From assembly GCF_041751335.1 (NCBI RefSeq), contig NZ_JBGSXS010000158.1, positions 1 to 21,258 of the forward strand: 21,258 bases of DNA, written 5' to 3'. Positions 1-6,643 of the stretch are shown one piece after another; positions within the stretch are counted from its first letter, which is position 1; every line of letters begins with the position of its first letter. The notes below the pieces were generated by a model. The model ran no database searches and was not told the DNA's origin. It saw nothing but the letters and a program-made list of their open reading frames with translations. The position numbers were made by a program, and so were the translations under genes. The stretch comes from Aquiflexum sp041751335. GTDB taxonomy: Bacteria; Bacteroidota; Bacteroidia; Cytophagales; Cyclobacteriaceae.

Positions 1-381
1 TTCAAGAAATATTTCGGGTGCATTTTCCTGATGGAGGGAATCAAAAAATTGCCAAAATCTATGAATGTCAGAGGTTTCGACAATTAAATTTTTGGGATCT
101 GAAAGAAGCTTTCTATTGGAAGCGATACCATTCATCAGATGGACCCCTCTAGGATCCTCGGCCAAAAAATTCAGTACTTTGTTTTGTCTAAATGCATATT
201 CATCAAAAAGTCCTAGACCGATGGCATTTTCCAATTCACAAATCCCTTTTAAGGTATCGCCTTGGCTAATGCTGGCCCTTGATTGAGACAGCCATTCATG
301 CACTGTTCCTTCCTGGGCATAGATATTCTGCGGCATCCAAAACGATGTAAACAGAATGAGGATTATGTATTTCAATTTCAT
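1..381 (-). CDS. Exported protein of unknown function, N-terminal part (runs off the left edge)
   Basis: An open reading frame on the minus strand starts with ATG at 381 and stays open for 127 codons to the window edge, so the C-terminus is missing. Residues 1-22 form a signal peptide: basic MKLK, then a hydrophobic stretch (YIILILFTSFW), ending IYA before QEG, which fits signal peptidase I cleavage after Ala22. No lipobox cysteine is seen, so the product is probably periplasmic or secreted. The mature part is mixed polar and hydrophobic sequence with no motif I recognise. It lies 65 bases downstream of the acetyltransferase gene on the same strand and may be co-transcribed with it. A 6-bp hairpin at 418-438 sits in the gap but lacks a proper T-run. 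Function unknown; confidence is for the gene call. Confidence 0.7.
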   Translation of the reverse strand, partial: MKLKYIILILFTSFWMPQNIYAQEGTVHEWLSQSRASISQGDTLKGICELENAIGLGLFDEYAFRQNKVLNFLAEDPRGVHLMNGIASNRKLLSDPKNLIVETSDIHRFWQFFDSLHQENAPEIFLE

Positions 382-446
382 ATCTAAAGGATGGAAAAAC
401 ACTTGAAAAAGTTGCCTCCACCACTTTATTTTTGGTGGCTATCTTA

Positions 447-893
447 CTATTCAAGCTTCATCCTCAACAGCGGATAATCATTTCCCTGATCGTCCTTTTC
501 TGTTCGTTGATAAGTTTTAAAGCCGAACTTTTTGTAAAAACCAACCGCCTTCGAATTCTGTTCATTGACATCCACTTTGTCAATTTTAAGTTCCCGAACT
601 GCAAATTCCATAAGCTTTTTGCCATGACCTTTTCCGAAAAGAGCCGGGGATAAAAACAGCATTTCCAATTTTCGTTCTGCCACTCCCAAAAATCCATAAA
701 CCGTATTGTTTTGGACTAAACAGTATACCTCCAAATCATGAAAATCTATCGTTTTCACCATTGCTTTGATGGATAGAAAATCCTCTGATTTCAAGAAAAG
801 GTGGGTAGCCTGTACAGATTTCTCCCAAACATCAAGAAGCTGTTCCCTGTGTTCATCGGCATACATTAAGATTTCAAAGTCATGATTTTCCAT
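447..893 (-). CDS. GNAT family N-acetyltransferase, YjaB-like
   Basis: A 148-residue protein of the GNAT superfamily, which transfers the acetyl group of acetyl-CoA to an amine; the substrate cannot be read from sequence. It resembles E. coli YjaB over its length. The N-terminal block has VWEKSVQATHLFL; the acetyl-CoA pyrophosphate loop appears as LFGKGHGKKLM (RxxGxG-type, with Lys/His variation); the late core strand region has NEQNSKAVGFYKKFGF; and the end is DYPLLRMKLE, matching YjaB's YPLLNL ending. The length is normal for single-domain GNATs. An upstream TTG at 908 would add five residues, but the ATG at 893 gives the better family N-terminus. Cytosolic, no membrane segment. It is followed on the same strand by the exported protein gene ending at the window edge. 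Confidence 0.9.
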   Translation of the reverse strand: MENHDFEILMYADEHREQLLDVWEKSVQATHLFLKSEDFLSIKAMVKTIDFHDLEVYCLVQNNTVYGFLGVAERKLEMLFLSPALFGKGHGKKLMEFAVRELKIDKVDVNEQNSKAVGFYKKFGFKTYQRTEKDDQGNDYPLLRMKLE

Positions 894-1127
894 AGGGTTA
901 TAATTCAATATAAAAATACCAATACATGCATAAATACCAAATGCTAATTTAAAAGGCGGGAAAGTTGTATTGCTTCAATTATTGAATCCTCATTTTGATG
1001 AAAGAATTCAGGTTAAGATTGATCCAAACATCTTACAATGCTTTATTCCAAAAGTCTTTCCTTTTCAAGGAAAAATGAGAATTTTCTAAAAAGACATGCC
1101 TTTTTTTAAAAGTAAAAATAAGATAGA

Positions 1128-1160
1128 TGCAACCTCTATGTAAACTCTTTAATCATAATT
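1128..1160 (+). promoter_or_regulatory. ECF-sigma-like promoter, copy C
   Basis: TGCAACCT at 1128-1135 is followed after 18 bases by CATAATT; the three bases just before that C are AAT, so the box reads TGCAAC-N18-ATC. It is preceded by a T-run and an A-rich stretch, and the lipoprotein ATG is at 1191. The same arrangement occurs at 2836-2865, 5781-5813 and 9251-9283. The AAC-containing upstream element and the spacing suit an extracytoplasmic-function sigma factor; the assignment is inference. Confidence 0.5.
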
Positions 1161-1190
1161 AAAATAAACAATTCTAAACCAACTAAAAAA

Positions 1191-2030
1191 ATGAAATTCA
1201 TCAAAACAAAAACCATTTCCATTTTTGGGATCAAAACCCTTCTGGTTTTATTCCTTTTGTCTTCCTGCGAAATTTTCAAAGAAGAAAATCCGCTGATTGT
1301 GAAAGACAAAAACACACATCAGACTACCTTTTATGGCCCCGCCAAATCCTTGGGGAACGGAAAGGCACAAAGTTTTATTACACTCAACAAAGGTGGGAAG
1401 CCCGTTGCTTTCGGTGTTGCAATGAGCGAAAAATCGTTGGAAAACCTTCCTTCTGGCCAAGGAGGGCACGAGGGGCATCATTCCTTTGAATACTTACTTG
1501 AGCTTCCCACGAAGGCAAATATTTTACCCTTCAAATTTGTGACTCTGGACTGGAATCCTATGGGGCATGAACCAGAAGGTGTTTACGACCTACCCCATTT
1601 CGATTTTCATTTTTATTTGATTTCCGATGAGGAAAGATTGACGATCACCCCTTTGGCACCAAATATAATGGATCCCGAGATTCCTATGGCCAAATACATA
1701 CCTACAGGATACATCCAATTGCCTGGCAGGGTTCCAAATATGGGTGTTCACTGGATAGATCCTACTGCACCCGAACTCAACGGTGAAATATTTAAGAAAA
1801 ATTTCACTTATGGAACATTCAAAGAGAAGTTGGCCTTTATGGAACCTATGATCTCGCTGGATTATATCAAAAGCAAACCCACTGTGCCCGCAGATGTAAT
1901 TCCCCTTCCAGGAGCATTTCAGGTATATGGATATTACCCCTCCAAATATGAAGTAAAATATAATACACAGAGAAAGGAATACCTGATCTTGATGTCGGAG
2001 TTTACTTTCAAAATGGCAGATACCGAATGA
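1191..2030 (+). CDS. DUF5602 / TTHB210-like lipoprotein
   Basis: A 279-residue lipoprotein. Residues 1-25 are a signal sequence with lipobox LSSC, the lipidated cysteine being Cys26, so it is membrane anchored. The body resembles the DUF5602 (TTHB210-like) family: the N-terminal strand TTFYGPAKSLGNGKAQSF, then a histidine-rich core with GGHEGHH (His93, His96, His97), WNPMGHEPEGVYD (His126) and PHFDFHFY (His136, His140). Such clusters could bind a metal, which is inference. No enzymatic activity is known to me. From memory, the Thermus member TTHB210 is controlled by a sigma-E/anti-sigma-E system, which fits the ECF-like promoter upstream here. The start was chosen because the signal peptide begins exactly there; the leader is A-rich with no Shine-Dalgarno. 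It is a monocistronic unit ended by a hairpin terminator. Confidence 0.75.
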   Translation: MKFIKTKTISIFGIKTLLVLFLLSSCEIFKEENPLIVKDKNTHQTTFYGPAKSLGNGKAQSFITLNKGGKPVAFGVAMSEKSLENLPSGQGGHEGHHSFEYLLELPTKANILPFKFVTLDWNPMGHEPEGVYDLPHFDFHFYLISDEERLTITPLAPNIMDPEIPMAKYIPTGYIQLPGRVPNMGVHWIDPTAPELNGEIFKKNFTYGTFKEKLAFMEPMISLDYIKSKPTVPADVIPLPGAFQVYGYYPSKYEVKYNTQRKEYLILMSEFTFKMADTE

Positions 2031-2054
2031 TGATTGTGTTGTTTTTTTATATTG

Positions 2055-2088
2055 AAAATCCCCTTGAAATTTTCAAGGGGATTTTTTT
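2055..2088 (+). terminator. Rho-independent terminator after the DUF5602 lipoprotein gene
   Basis: Arms at 2055-2069 and 2071-2085 are perfectly complementary (core CCCCTTGAAA / TTTCAAGGGG) and run into a seven-T tract at 2082-2088. It sits 25 bases after the stop codon and between convergent genes. A-rich sequence on the left arm gives a short U-run on the opposite strand too, so it may act in both directions. Confidence 0.88.
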
Positions 2089-2139
2089 ACCTTACATATT
2101 TTTCAATAGCTAAAGTTAATCCAACTTCAATTGTTGATA

Positions 2140-2805
2140 TTAGGAATAAATCACTGGTGCTTTGTGAACATACTTTTCATCTTCCAATGCAGCAAGAATA
2201 AACTGAGCTGTTTCTTTCCTACTGATTGTGAGTCCTGGTTTTTGTTCGAAATTCAAGATTGCCTTAGGAGTTTTAAATGTTTGCCGATTGGTCAAAACTA
2301 CTGGCCTCACTATTGTCCAGTCCAGACCGGAGTTTCTGACCATAGCCTCTTGCCTTTCATGTTCGAGATAAGCAGGAGATAGGTTGCTGTTGTCTATAAA
2401 CCAAACAAACCATCCAGGGATATAAGGCCTGCTGTCACCCACGCCCCAAGCAGAAGTAAATACCAGTCTTTTAATATCATTTTCCTTATAGGTTTTGATC
2501 AAGTTATTCATCGTCACCGACAAAAAATCCCTGGGAGTTCTTAGTGCTGCCCATGGAAAATCACTTTTTCTGGAAATATTCAAACAACTGATACAAGCAT
2601 CACAACCTGAAATAGCTTGACAGAGATCTGCTTGGATTCTAGTATCTCCCTCAAAAACCTGAAGATTAATGTGGTCATAATTGACTTTGCTTCTATCCCT
2701 GACTAGAATATTCACCTGATAGCCCTGCCTTAAAGCCAGATGCAAAACTTCATTGCCAGTTCTTCCGGTTGCTCCTAGAAGAAGAATTTTTTTTGTAGGG
2801 TGCAT
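2140..2805 (-). CDS. NAD(P)-binding atypical SDR / NmrA-like oxidoreductase
   Basis: About 221 residues from the chosen start. The protein opens with a Rossmann strand and glycine motif, KKILLLGATGRTGNEVL (GATGxTG), then LVRDRSKV, typical of the NAD(P)H-binding/NmrA-like atypical SDR group (SDR_a5). LVFTSAWGVGDS and LDWTIVRPVVLTN are the usual later core motifs, the second being the conserved WTIVRP signature. There is no YxxxK pair, as expected for these atypical members, so it may be a redox sensor or a flavin/quinone reductase-like protein; the substrate is unknown. An ATG at 2883 would add 26 residues, but Met at 2805 directly precedes the Rossmann strand, and the putative promoter at 2836-2865 would lie inside the longer version. 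It is monocistronic and converges on the DUF5602 lipoprotein gene. Confidence 0.88.
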   Translation of the reverse strand: MHPTKKILLLGATGRTGNEVLHLALRQGYQVNILVRDRSKVNYDHINLQVFEGDTRIQADLCQAISGCDACISCLNISRKSDFPWAALRTPRDFLSVTMNNLIKTYKENDIKRLVFTSAWGVGDSRPYIPGWFVWFIDNSNLSPAYLEHERQEAMVRNSGLDWTIVRPVVLTNRQTFKTPKAILNFEQKPGLTISRKETAQFILAALEDEKYVHKAPVIYS

Positions 2806-2835
2806 AAAAAACAGGTTTAAATCCGGTATTAATAT

Positions 2836-2865
2836 GAAGATACCGAAACGACCAAAAAAGTTGCA
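2836..2865 (-). promoter_or_regulatory. ECF-sigma-like promoter, copy D
   Basis: On the minus strand TGCAAC (2865-2860) is followed after 18 bases by ATC (2841-2839), within GGTATCTTC. The start codon at 2805 is about 30 bases further on. The spacing equals that of copies A, B and C, but the third-last base differs (T instead of A before ATC), so this is the weakest copy. Confidence 0.42.
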
Positions 2866-2944
2866 CCGCTGATCGAAAGTCATATAAAATATAAAGCAGG
2901 CATTTACAGAAAGTGAATGACATCAAGTTACCCGCTAGGCAGTC

Positions 2945-3076
2945 GTCATCCTGAGTCACGAAGGATCTCCAGAGGCACAAAAATACAGTTGAATTACCGG
3001 AAATTAATTCGATCCATTTGGCCAAAATCATTCTTTTTCTGAACTTCAGGAGATGCTTCTCTCCGTTCAGCATGAC
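2945..3076. repeat. Palindromic intergenic repeat of the Bacteroidota ATCCTGAG...GATCTCC type
   Basis: Left arm 2945-2970 (GTCATCCTGAG ... GGATCTCC) and right arm 3049-3076 (GGAGATGC ... CAGCATGAC) are imperfect inverted copies of one sequence about 27 bases long, with a 78-base centre. Similar arms, which translate as HAERxEASPE, occur between genes in many Bacteroidota genomes. No transposase is present, so it is a non-autonomous REP/MITE-like element at most. It supplies the tail and stop codon of the broken SDR gene to its right. Confidence 0.7.
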
Positions 3077-3501
3077 GCTCCAGAATTTTGTCATTGGCAG
3101 GTAAGGAATCCCGGTTCTCTACCCTGGCTTCGGAACCGGCTAAAATCCCGCCATCTACATTCAGTTCGATACCCGTAACATATTGAGATTCATCTGAGGC
3201 CAAATAAAAGGCAGCATACGCCACATCGATGGGTTCCCCAAATTTGCCCAAAGGTATTCCATGTTCAACTGATCGAATGATTTTTGTTCTCATTTCACCC
3301 TCTCCCAACATGGCATCCCACATTGGGGTCATGATGGCTGCAGGATGTATGGAGTTACATCGGATATGGTAGTTCTTTTCAGCACAGTGGAGTGCCACAG
3401 ATTTGGTATGGTTCCTGATGAAAAAGTCGGGCAATGGCTTCACCAATCCCCCTTGCTGAACCGGTTATCAATGCGGTTTTACCTTTTAATCTTCCTTCCA
3501 T
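2994..3501 (-). pseudogene. SDR-family oxidoreductase, broken by a frameshifting internal deletion
   Basis: ATG at 3501 begins a proper SDR N-terminus: 27 residues ending in TALITGSARGIGEAIARLF, with the TGxxxGIG cofactor motif. Around 3416-3420 the reading jumps to the late part of the same family in another frame (offset one base): NHTKSVALHCAEKNYHIRCN, HPAAIMTPMWDAML, PLGKFGEPIDVAYA and the ending YVTGIELNVDGGILAG. Roughly 130 residues are missing (estimated from the ~255-residue family), including the catalytic Ser and the YxxxK pair; the sequence resumes just after where YSASKGA should be. No frame joins the halves, so it cannot make a working enzyme. After GGILAG the frame continues through about 40 residues encoded by the palindromic repeat and stops at 2994. 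The original substrate was probably a sugar, sterol or other alcohol, which cannot be told. Confidence 0.88.
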
Positions 3502-3593
3502 GATACTGATATTTTATAGGTTTACTTTTTTAAATATGATTGGAAAATCCTGAAGATAGTTGCTCAATTAATGAAATCAAGTCCAAATTTATC

Positions 3594-3634
3594 TAAAAAA
3601 AACAGACCCTATTCCTGAAATGGAAAAGGGTCTG
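3594..3634 (-). terminator. Rho-independent terminator of the PKD lipoprotein gene
   Basis: Read on the minus strand, CAGACCCTTTTCC (3634-3622) pairs with GGAATAGGGTCTG (3615-3603), with one mismatch and a six-base loop, and is followed directly by a run of Ts (3602-3594). It lies 23 bases past the stop codon at 3657. Confidence 0.85.
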
Positions 3635-3656
3635 ATGGGTTTTATTTTACACTTTA

Positions 3657-5720
3657 CTATAGCCTTATCACGTCACCAAGTGTCATATCCTCAAATTCAT
3701 TAATGATATTGGCATCCCCGTTAAGTTTGGCTCCAAAATTAGCTTCCACGATTATTCCCCATCCACTTCCATTCTTAATTTTGGAATAGGTGATGTTCAA
3801 ACTTGCGCTTGTGCCTGCTGTCACAGCAATATTTGACCGTCCATTTCCAAGACCAGGCATAGGTTTGCTTCCTCCTCCGGAAATAACTGAATATCTGATG
3901 ATGTTTTTGAGACTGTTGGATTTGATAAGAATACCTGTCCAATACCCTCTTTGGTCACCCTCACCCTTAAGTTCAATCGGCAGCTCCGGTGTACCAACTG
4001 AAGTAAAAAATGCCCCTGAATTGATGGTCAGTAACGCATCTTGACCAAATTCAATTTTTGTTCCCGGCAATAATTTCAGTCCGGATCCGGATTGTACCTG
4101 CATACTTTTTGGCAGGTAATAGGTCACTCCCCCCGAAAGCGGACCCCATACGGTTTCACCTGCAAGGTTTATGGTGCCTTCAAATACCTCAATGGAATTT
4201 TTTAGATTATTGGAAGTAGTGATGTGGGACTCTTGGATACCTCTGACGTTGCTGATAGGAAGTGCCATGACATGATTCTTGATACCCGAAAAAGTCACCT
4301 GATCAAATTCCCCCAACATGCCTGCCAGACTTACATACACACCATATCCATCACTGTCCTGAATCTTCACATGCTTCAAATGGATTCTGTTACCCCACAC
4401 ATTACTGATTCCAATTGCCGCACTTTTATCTACTCCTGATCCGGCCTGACCGTTGCCGGCATTTTTTATCTCTACCCATTCAAGACGATTAACATTATTG
4501 CCTGAACTCACGACCAAGCCTCTCCACTTTTGGGTACCTGCCGGAAAAACATCAAATACAATAGGATCATCACTGCTTCCCTTTGCCATCAGAGATCCAT
4601 CGTTGATCAACCTGATGTACCGGTCAGGCGCTACTCCAATTTTCACTCCTTTTTCTATGGTCAATGCAGATTTGATAACCATATTTTCTTTGATCCTGTA
4701 CTTTACATTGTTCTGCAATTTTTTCCAGACAATCTCAGCATCTTCTTGTATTTCATTGCCCAAAAGCTCGGCATAATTGACTGTCTCATTTTTAGCTTCA
4801 ATGATGGACTCGGCATCCAGTTTGTGTGCCTCTTTTACCGGAAGGGTGATGTTGATGCTTTCATTATGTCTAAAAACGTTATTTGAAAATTGGATAACAC
4901 CGGAATTACGCACCCAAAGGCCGTTGCTGGATGAATGCTGGATTGCAGTATGGCTAAGCTTTAAAAAACTCAATTCAGAAACACCAATGGCTGTTGCTTG
5001 TGGCATGGGATGGATAGGATGCGACCCCGCGTAATTGATTTCCACATGCAGCAATTCATTCAATGGATTGTTATTAGTAAATACAATACCCGACCAATAC
5101 CCTTTCGTGGCTTGCTTGCCTGTAAAAACCACCTTCTTCTCTGCAGTACCCTTGGCTATCAGGGCTCCTGATTGATTGATATGCAATCCTTTTTTGTCTT
5201 CAAAAGCAATCACCACTCCCGGCATTACGGTAAGCTTGGCTTTCACGGCAATGTCAGCAGAGACGATATAATCAGGAACAGCAGGATCTTCATTGATATC
5301 TTCCAAAACACGGTCTTGGGTGATGTCTTGGTTGATGACATTGCTTGCTGGCGCTCCTGCTACAGCGGTAAGTTTTACAGTTGCCGTCTTTTCTCCTGTC
5401 TGATTGGCGATCTTTAGTACTACTTCGTAAAGACCTAATTGGTCCGGGGTGAAGCTAGGCTTTTCCTGTGCATGGTTTGTAAGTGCCGCAGTACTGTTTG
5501 CAGGCCGGGACTTTAATGTCCAGTGGTAAGTAAATGAGAGTTGATTCCCATCACTGGAACCTGACCCGTCCAGTTGCACAGGTGTGTTGATCTGGATTTC
5601 CCTATCTGCACCGGCATTGGCAACAAGTTTGTTTTGCAACACAGGATTCTCATCCTCCTTGCAGGCAGATATAATTAGTAGCCAAAAAGCGGCTAAGATT
5701 AGAATGTTGTTAGATTTCAT
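3657..5720 (-). CDS. PKD-domain lipoprotein with three beta-helix-like repeat units
   Basis: A 687-residue cell-surface or periplasmic lipoprotein. Residues 1-19 are a signal sequence with lipobox ISAC, lipidated Cys20, followed by acidic KEDEN. Residues about 33-119 are a PKD/REJ-like Ig fold: ANAGADREIQINTPVQLDGS, GSGSSDG, TYHWTLKSRPANS, GLYEVVLKI. The rest falls into three related units of about 160-190 residues, starting near 130, 330 and 525. Each opens with a strand-rich block (LTVMPGVVIAFEDKKG, LTIEKGVKIGVAPDRY, LKLLPGTKIEFGQDA), then a GALIAKGT / GSLMAKGS / GAFFTSVGT turn, then GYWSGIVF / KWRGLVVS / GYWTGILI, then a run of HxxI/N-rich rungs as in right-handed beta-helices. No catalytic motif is visible; carbohydrate binding or adhesion is a guess. 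It is monocistronic, with a promoter-like box at 5781-5813 and its own terminator. Confidence 0.85.
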   Translation of the reverse strand: MKSNNILILAAFWLLIISACKEDENPVLQNKLVANAGADREIQINTPVQLDGSGSSDGNQLSFTYHWTLKSRPANSTAALTNHAQEKPSFTPDQLGLYEVVLKIANQTGEKTATVKLTAVAGAPASNVINQDITQDRVLEDINEDPAVPDYIVSADIAVKAKLTVMPGVVIAFEDKKGLHINQSGALIAKGTAEKKVVFTGKQATKGYWSGIVFTNNNPLNELLHVEINYAGSHPIHPMPQATAIGVSELSFLKLSHTAIQHSSSNGLWVRNSGVIQFSNNVFRHNESINITLPVKEAHKLDAESIIEAKNETVNYAELLGNEIQEDAEIVWKKLQNNVKYRIKENMVIKSALTIEKGVKIGVAPDRYIRLINDGSLMAKGSSDDPIVFDVFPAGTQKWRGLVVSSGNNVNRLEWVEIKNAGNGQAGSGVDKSAAIGISNVWGNRIHLKHVKIQDSDGYGVYVSLAGMLGEFDQVTFSGIKNHVMALPISNVRGIQESHITTSNNLKNSIEVFEGTINLAGETVWGPLSGGVTYYLPKSMQVQSGSGLKLLPGTKIEFGQDALLTINSGAFFTSVGTPELPIELKGEGDQRGYWTGILIKSNSLKNIIRYSVISGGGSKPMPGLGNGRSNIAVTAGTSASLNITYSKIKNGSGWGIIVEANFGAKLNGDANIINEFEDMTLGDVIRL

Positions 5721-5780
5721 TGATAAGAGTTGGTTTAGAATTTTTTAAAAGAAATATCTTTGAAAAGTATTTTCATACAA

Positions 5781-5813
5781 TGAAGAGATTGGAAAAATGA
5801 AAGGAGGGTTGCA
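5781..5813 (-). promoter_or_regulatory. ECF-sigma-like promoter, copy A
   Basis: Minus strand TGCAACCC (5813-5806), then 18 bases ending AAT, then CTCTTCA (5787-5781); the ATG at 5720 is 60 bases on. The sequence before it also resembles that of copy B: a C/T-rich run, then AACCC(A/G) directly ahead of TGCAACCC. The shared block of about 45 bases makes chance similarity less likely. Confidence 0.52.
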
Positions 5814-5872
5814 TGGGTTTTTGAAAAAAGGAAGAAAGTTTATTTTCTAATCTATGGAATTAAAAAATAGTC

Positions 5873-5912
5873 TTTGAAAAAGTTATGCGCATAATCTATT
5901 TTTATACGTATA
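5873..5912 (+). promoter_or_regulatory. Promoter with two palindromic operator candidates, toxin-antitoxin operon
   Basis: TTTG at 5873-5876 and TATTTTTA at 5897-5904, 20 bases apart, fit the Bacteroidetes housekeeping pattern TTTG / TAnnTTTG except for the last G. A perfect 12-base palindrome TTATGCGCATAA (5883-5894) fills the spacer, and a perfect 10-base palindrome TATACGTATA (5903-5912) overlaps the downstream box. Their centres are 19 bases apart. This is where a ribbon-helix-helix antitoxin would bind to repress its own operon; binding is inferred. Confidence 0.6.
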
Positions 5913-5922
5913 TTTAATCATT

Positions 5923-6183
5923 ATGAAAAAGCGCCTCAATATTACCATAGAAGAAAAGCTCTTAAATAAAATTAAAAAATATGCTGTAGAGCAGGAAACA
6001 AGCCTTTCCAATTTGGTTGAAGAACATTTTGAAGAAATACTAAAGCCGAAAAACAAATTATCCAAGAAGATTGGATTAGTGGAATTTAAGGACTCATTGC
6101 CTCCATCCAAAAAGGAATTTCCTCAGGATTGGGATTGGAAAAAAGAATACCATAAGGCTAAAGGGAGCAAATATGGCTATTAA
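5923..6183 (+). CDS. Ribbon-helix-helix antitoxin, DUF6364-like
   Basis: An 86-residue protein. Residues 3-45 form a ribbon-helix-helix DNA-binding unit: strand RLNITIEEKLLNKIKKYA, then a second helix QETSLSNLVEEHFEEIL, as in the DUF6364 antitoxins of Bacteroidota. The C-terminal half (LVEFKDSLPPSKKEFPQDWD to the end) is polar and tryptophan/lysine rich, as expected for an intrinsically disordered toxin-binding tail. Its last 11 bases overlap the start of the PIN gene, so the two are translationally coupled. It probably neutralises the toxin and represses the operon through the palindromes just upstream. The start ATG is preceded by an AT-rich leader without a Shine-Dalgarno. Confidence 0.88.
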   Translation: MKKRLNITIEEKLLNKIKKYAVEQETSLSNLVEEHFEEILKPKNKLSKKIGLVEFKDSLPPSKKEFPQDWDWKKEYHKAKGSKYGY

Positions 6184-6607
6184 AGCGTTTTTTCATGTCA
6201 ATGTCTTTTTGGATTTTTTCCTTGAAAGAAATACGGATCCTTCAATTTTGAATCATGTTTTTACCTTAATTGATAAAAAAGAAATGGAGGGTTTTACAAC
6301 TATATCTATTCTTCAAACCTGTATCTATTATTTGGATCAGACAAAAGGCCAAATAATCACTAGAGAAATTTTGGTAATGATATTGGACAATTTTCAATTA
6401 TTAGAGAGCAATCGGATGCACGTAATTCAAGCTATCCAATCCGGTCAACAAGATTTAGAAGATGCGATCCATTACTTTATAGCATTGGAAAATCAGATGG
6501 ACTGCATCATCACATCCGATAAAAAGTTTTTAAAATTAGACTCGGCAATTTTGCCTTTATTGACACCTGGAAACTTTATAAAAAGATATAAGGCCTCATT
6601 TGATTGA
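6173..6607 (+). CDS. PIN-domain toxin-like protein with an altered active site
   Basis: A 144-residue PIN domain (VapC-like, closest to the PIN_3 type of Bacteroidota). Such toxins are metal-dependent RNases that cleave tRNA or rRNA. The opening strand reads AFFHVNVFLDFFLERN, where family members have LDTNVLLDFLL or LDVNVLLDFFL, so the first metal-binding Asp is His8 here (codon CAT; one base from GAT). The mid-protein helix reads TTISILQTCIYYL, where many members carry an acidic residue or Asn; here it is Gln/Thr. The later acidic sites remain: DLEDA (Asp94, Asp97) and CIITSDKKFL (Asp116). The length is normal and there is no frameshift. It may be a weak or dead nuclease kept as a binding partner of the antitoxin, or a drifting pseudo-toxin. 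It ends 36 bases from the convergent hydrolase gene. Confidence 0.87.
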   Translation: MAIKAFFHVNVFLDFFLERNTDPSILNHVFTLIDKKEMEGFTTISILQTCIYYLDQTKGQIITREILVMILDNFQLLESNRMHVIQAIQSGQQDLEDAIHYFIALENQMDCIITSDKKFLKLDSAILPLLTPGNFIKRYKASFD

Positions 6608-6643
6608 AGGTACATTTGTCTCCGATGATAAACCATTCTTTCT

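Noticed and set aside
418..438. Hairpin CCACCA / TGGTGG as a terminator of the acetyltransferase gene
   Set aside because: Stem of only six base pairs, and the T-run on the minus strand begins several bases after the stem, so it is not convincing.
894..908. TTG start five codons before the acetyltransferase ATG
   Set aside because: An ATG in frame directly follows and gives the usual N-terminus of the family.
2806..2883. Earlier ATG for the NAD(P)-binding protein
   Set aside because: The 26 extra residues precede the Rossmann strand without similarity to the family, and they cover the candidate promoter at 2836-2865.
2750..3094. Minus-strand frame of 114 codons
   Set aside because: It overlaps the start of the NAD(P)-binding gene and is made of the palindromic repeat and intergenic DNA.
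3790..5417. Several plus-strand frames of 71-118 codons across the PKD lipoprotein gene
   Set aside because: They are antisense shadows of a long, well-supported gene and have no recognisable domains.
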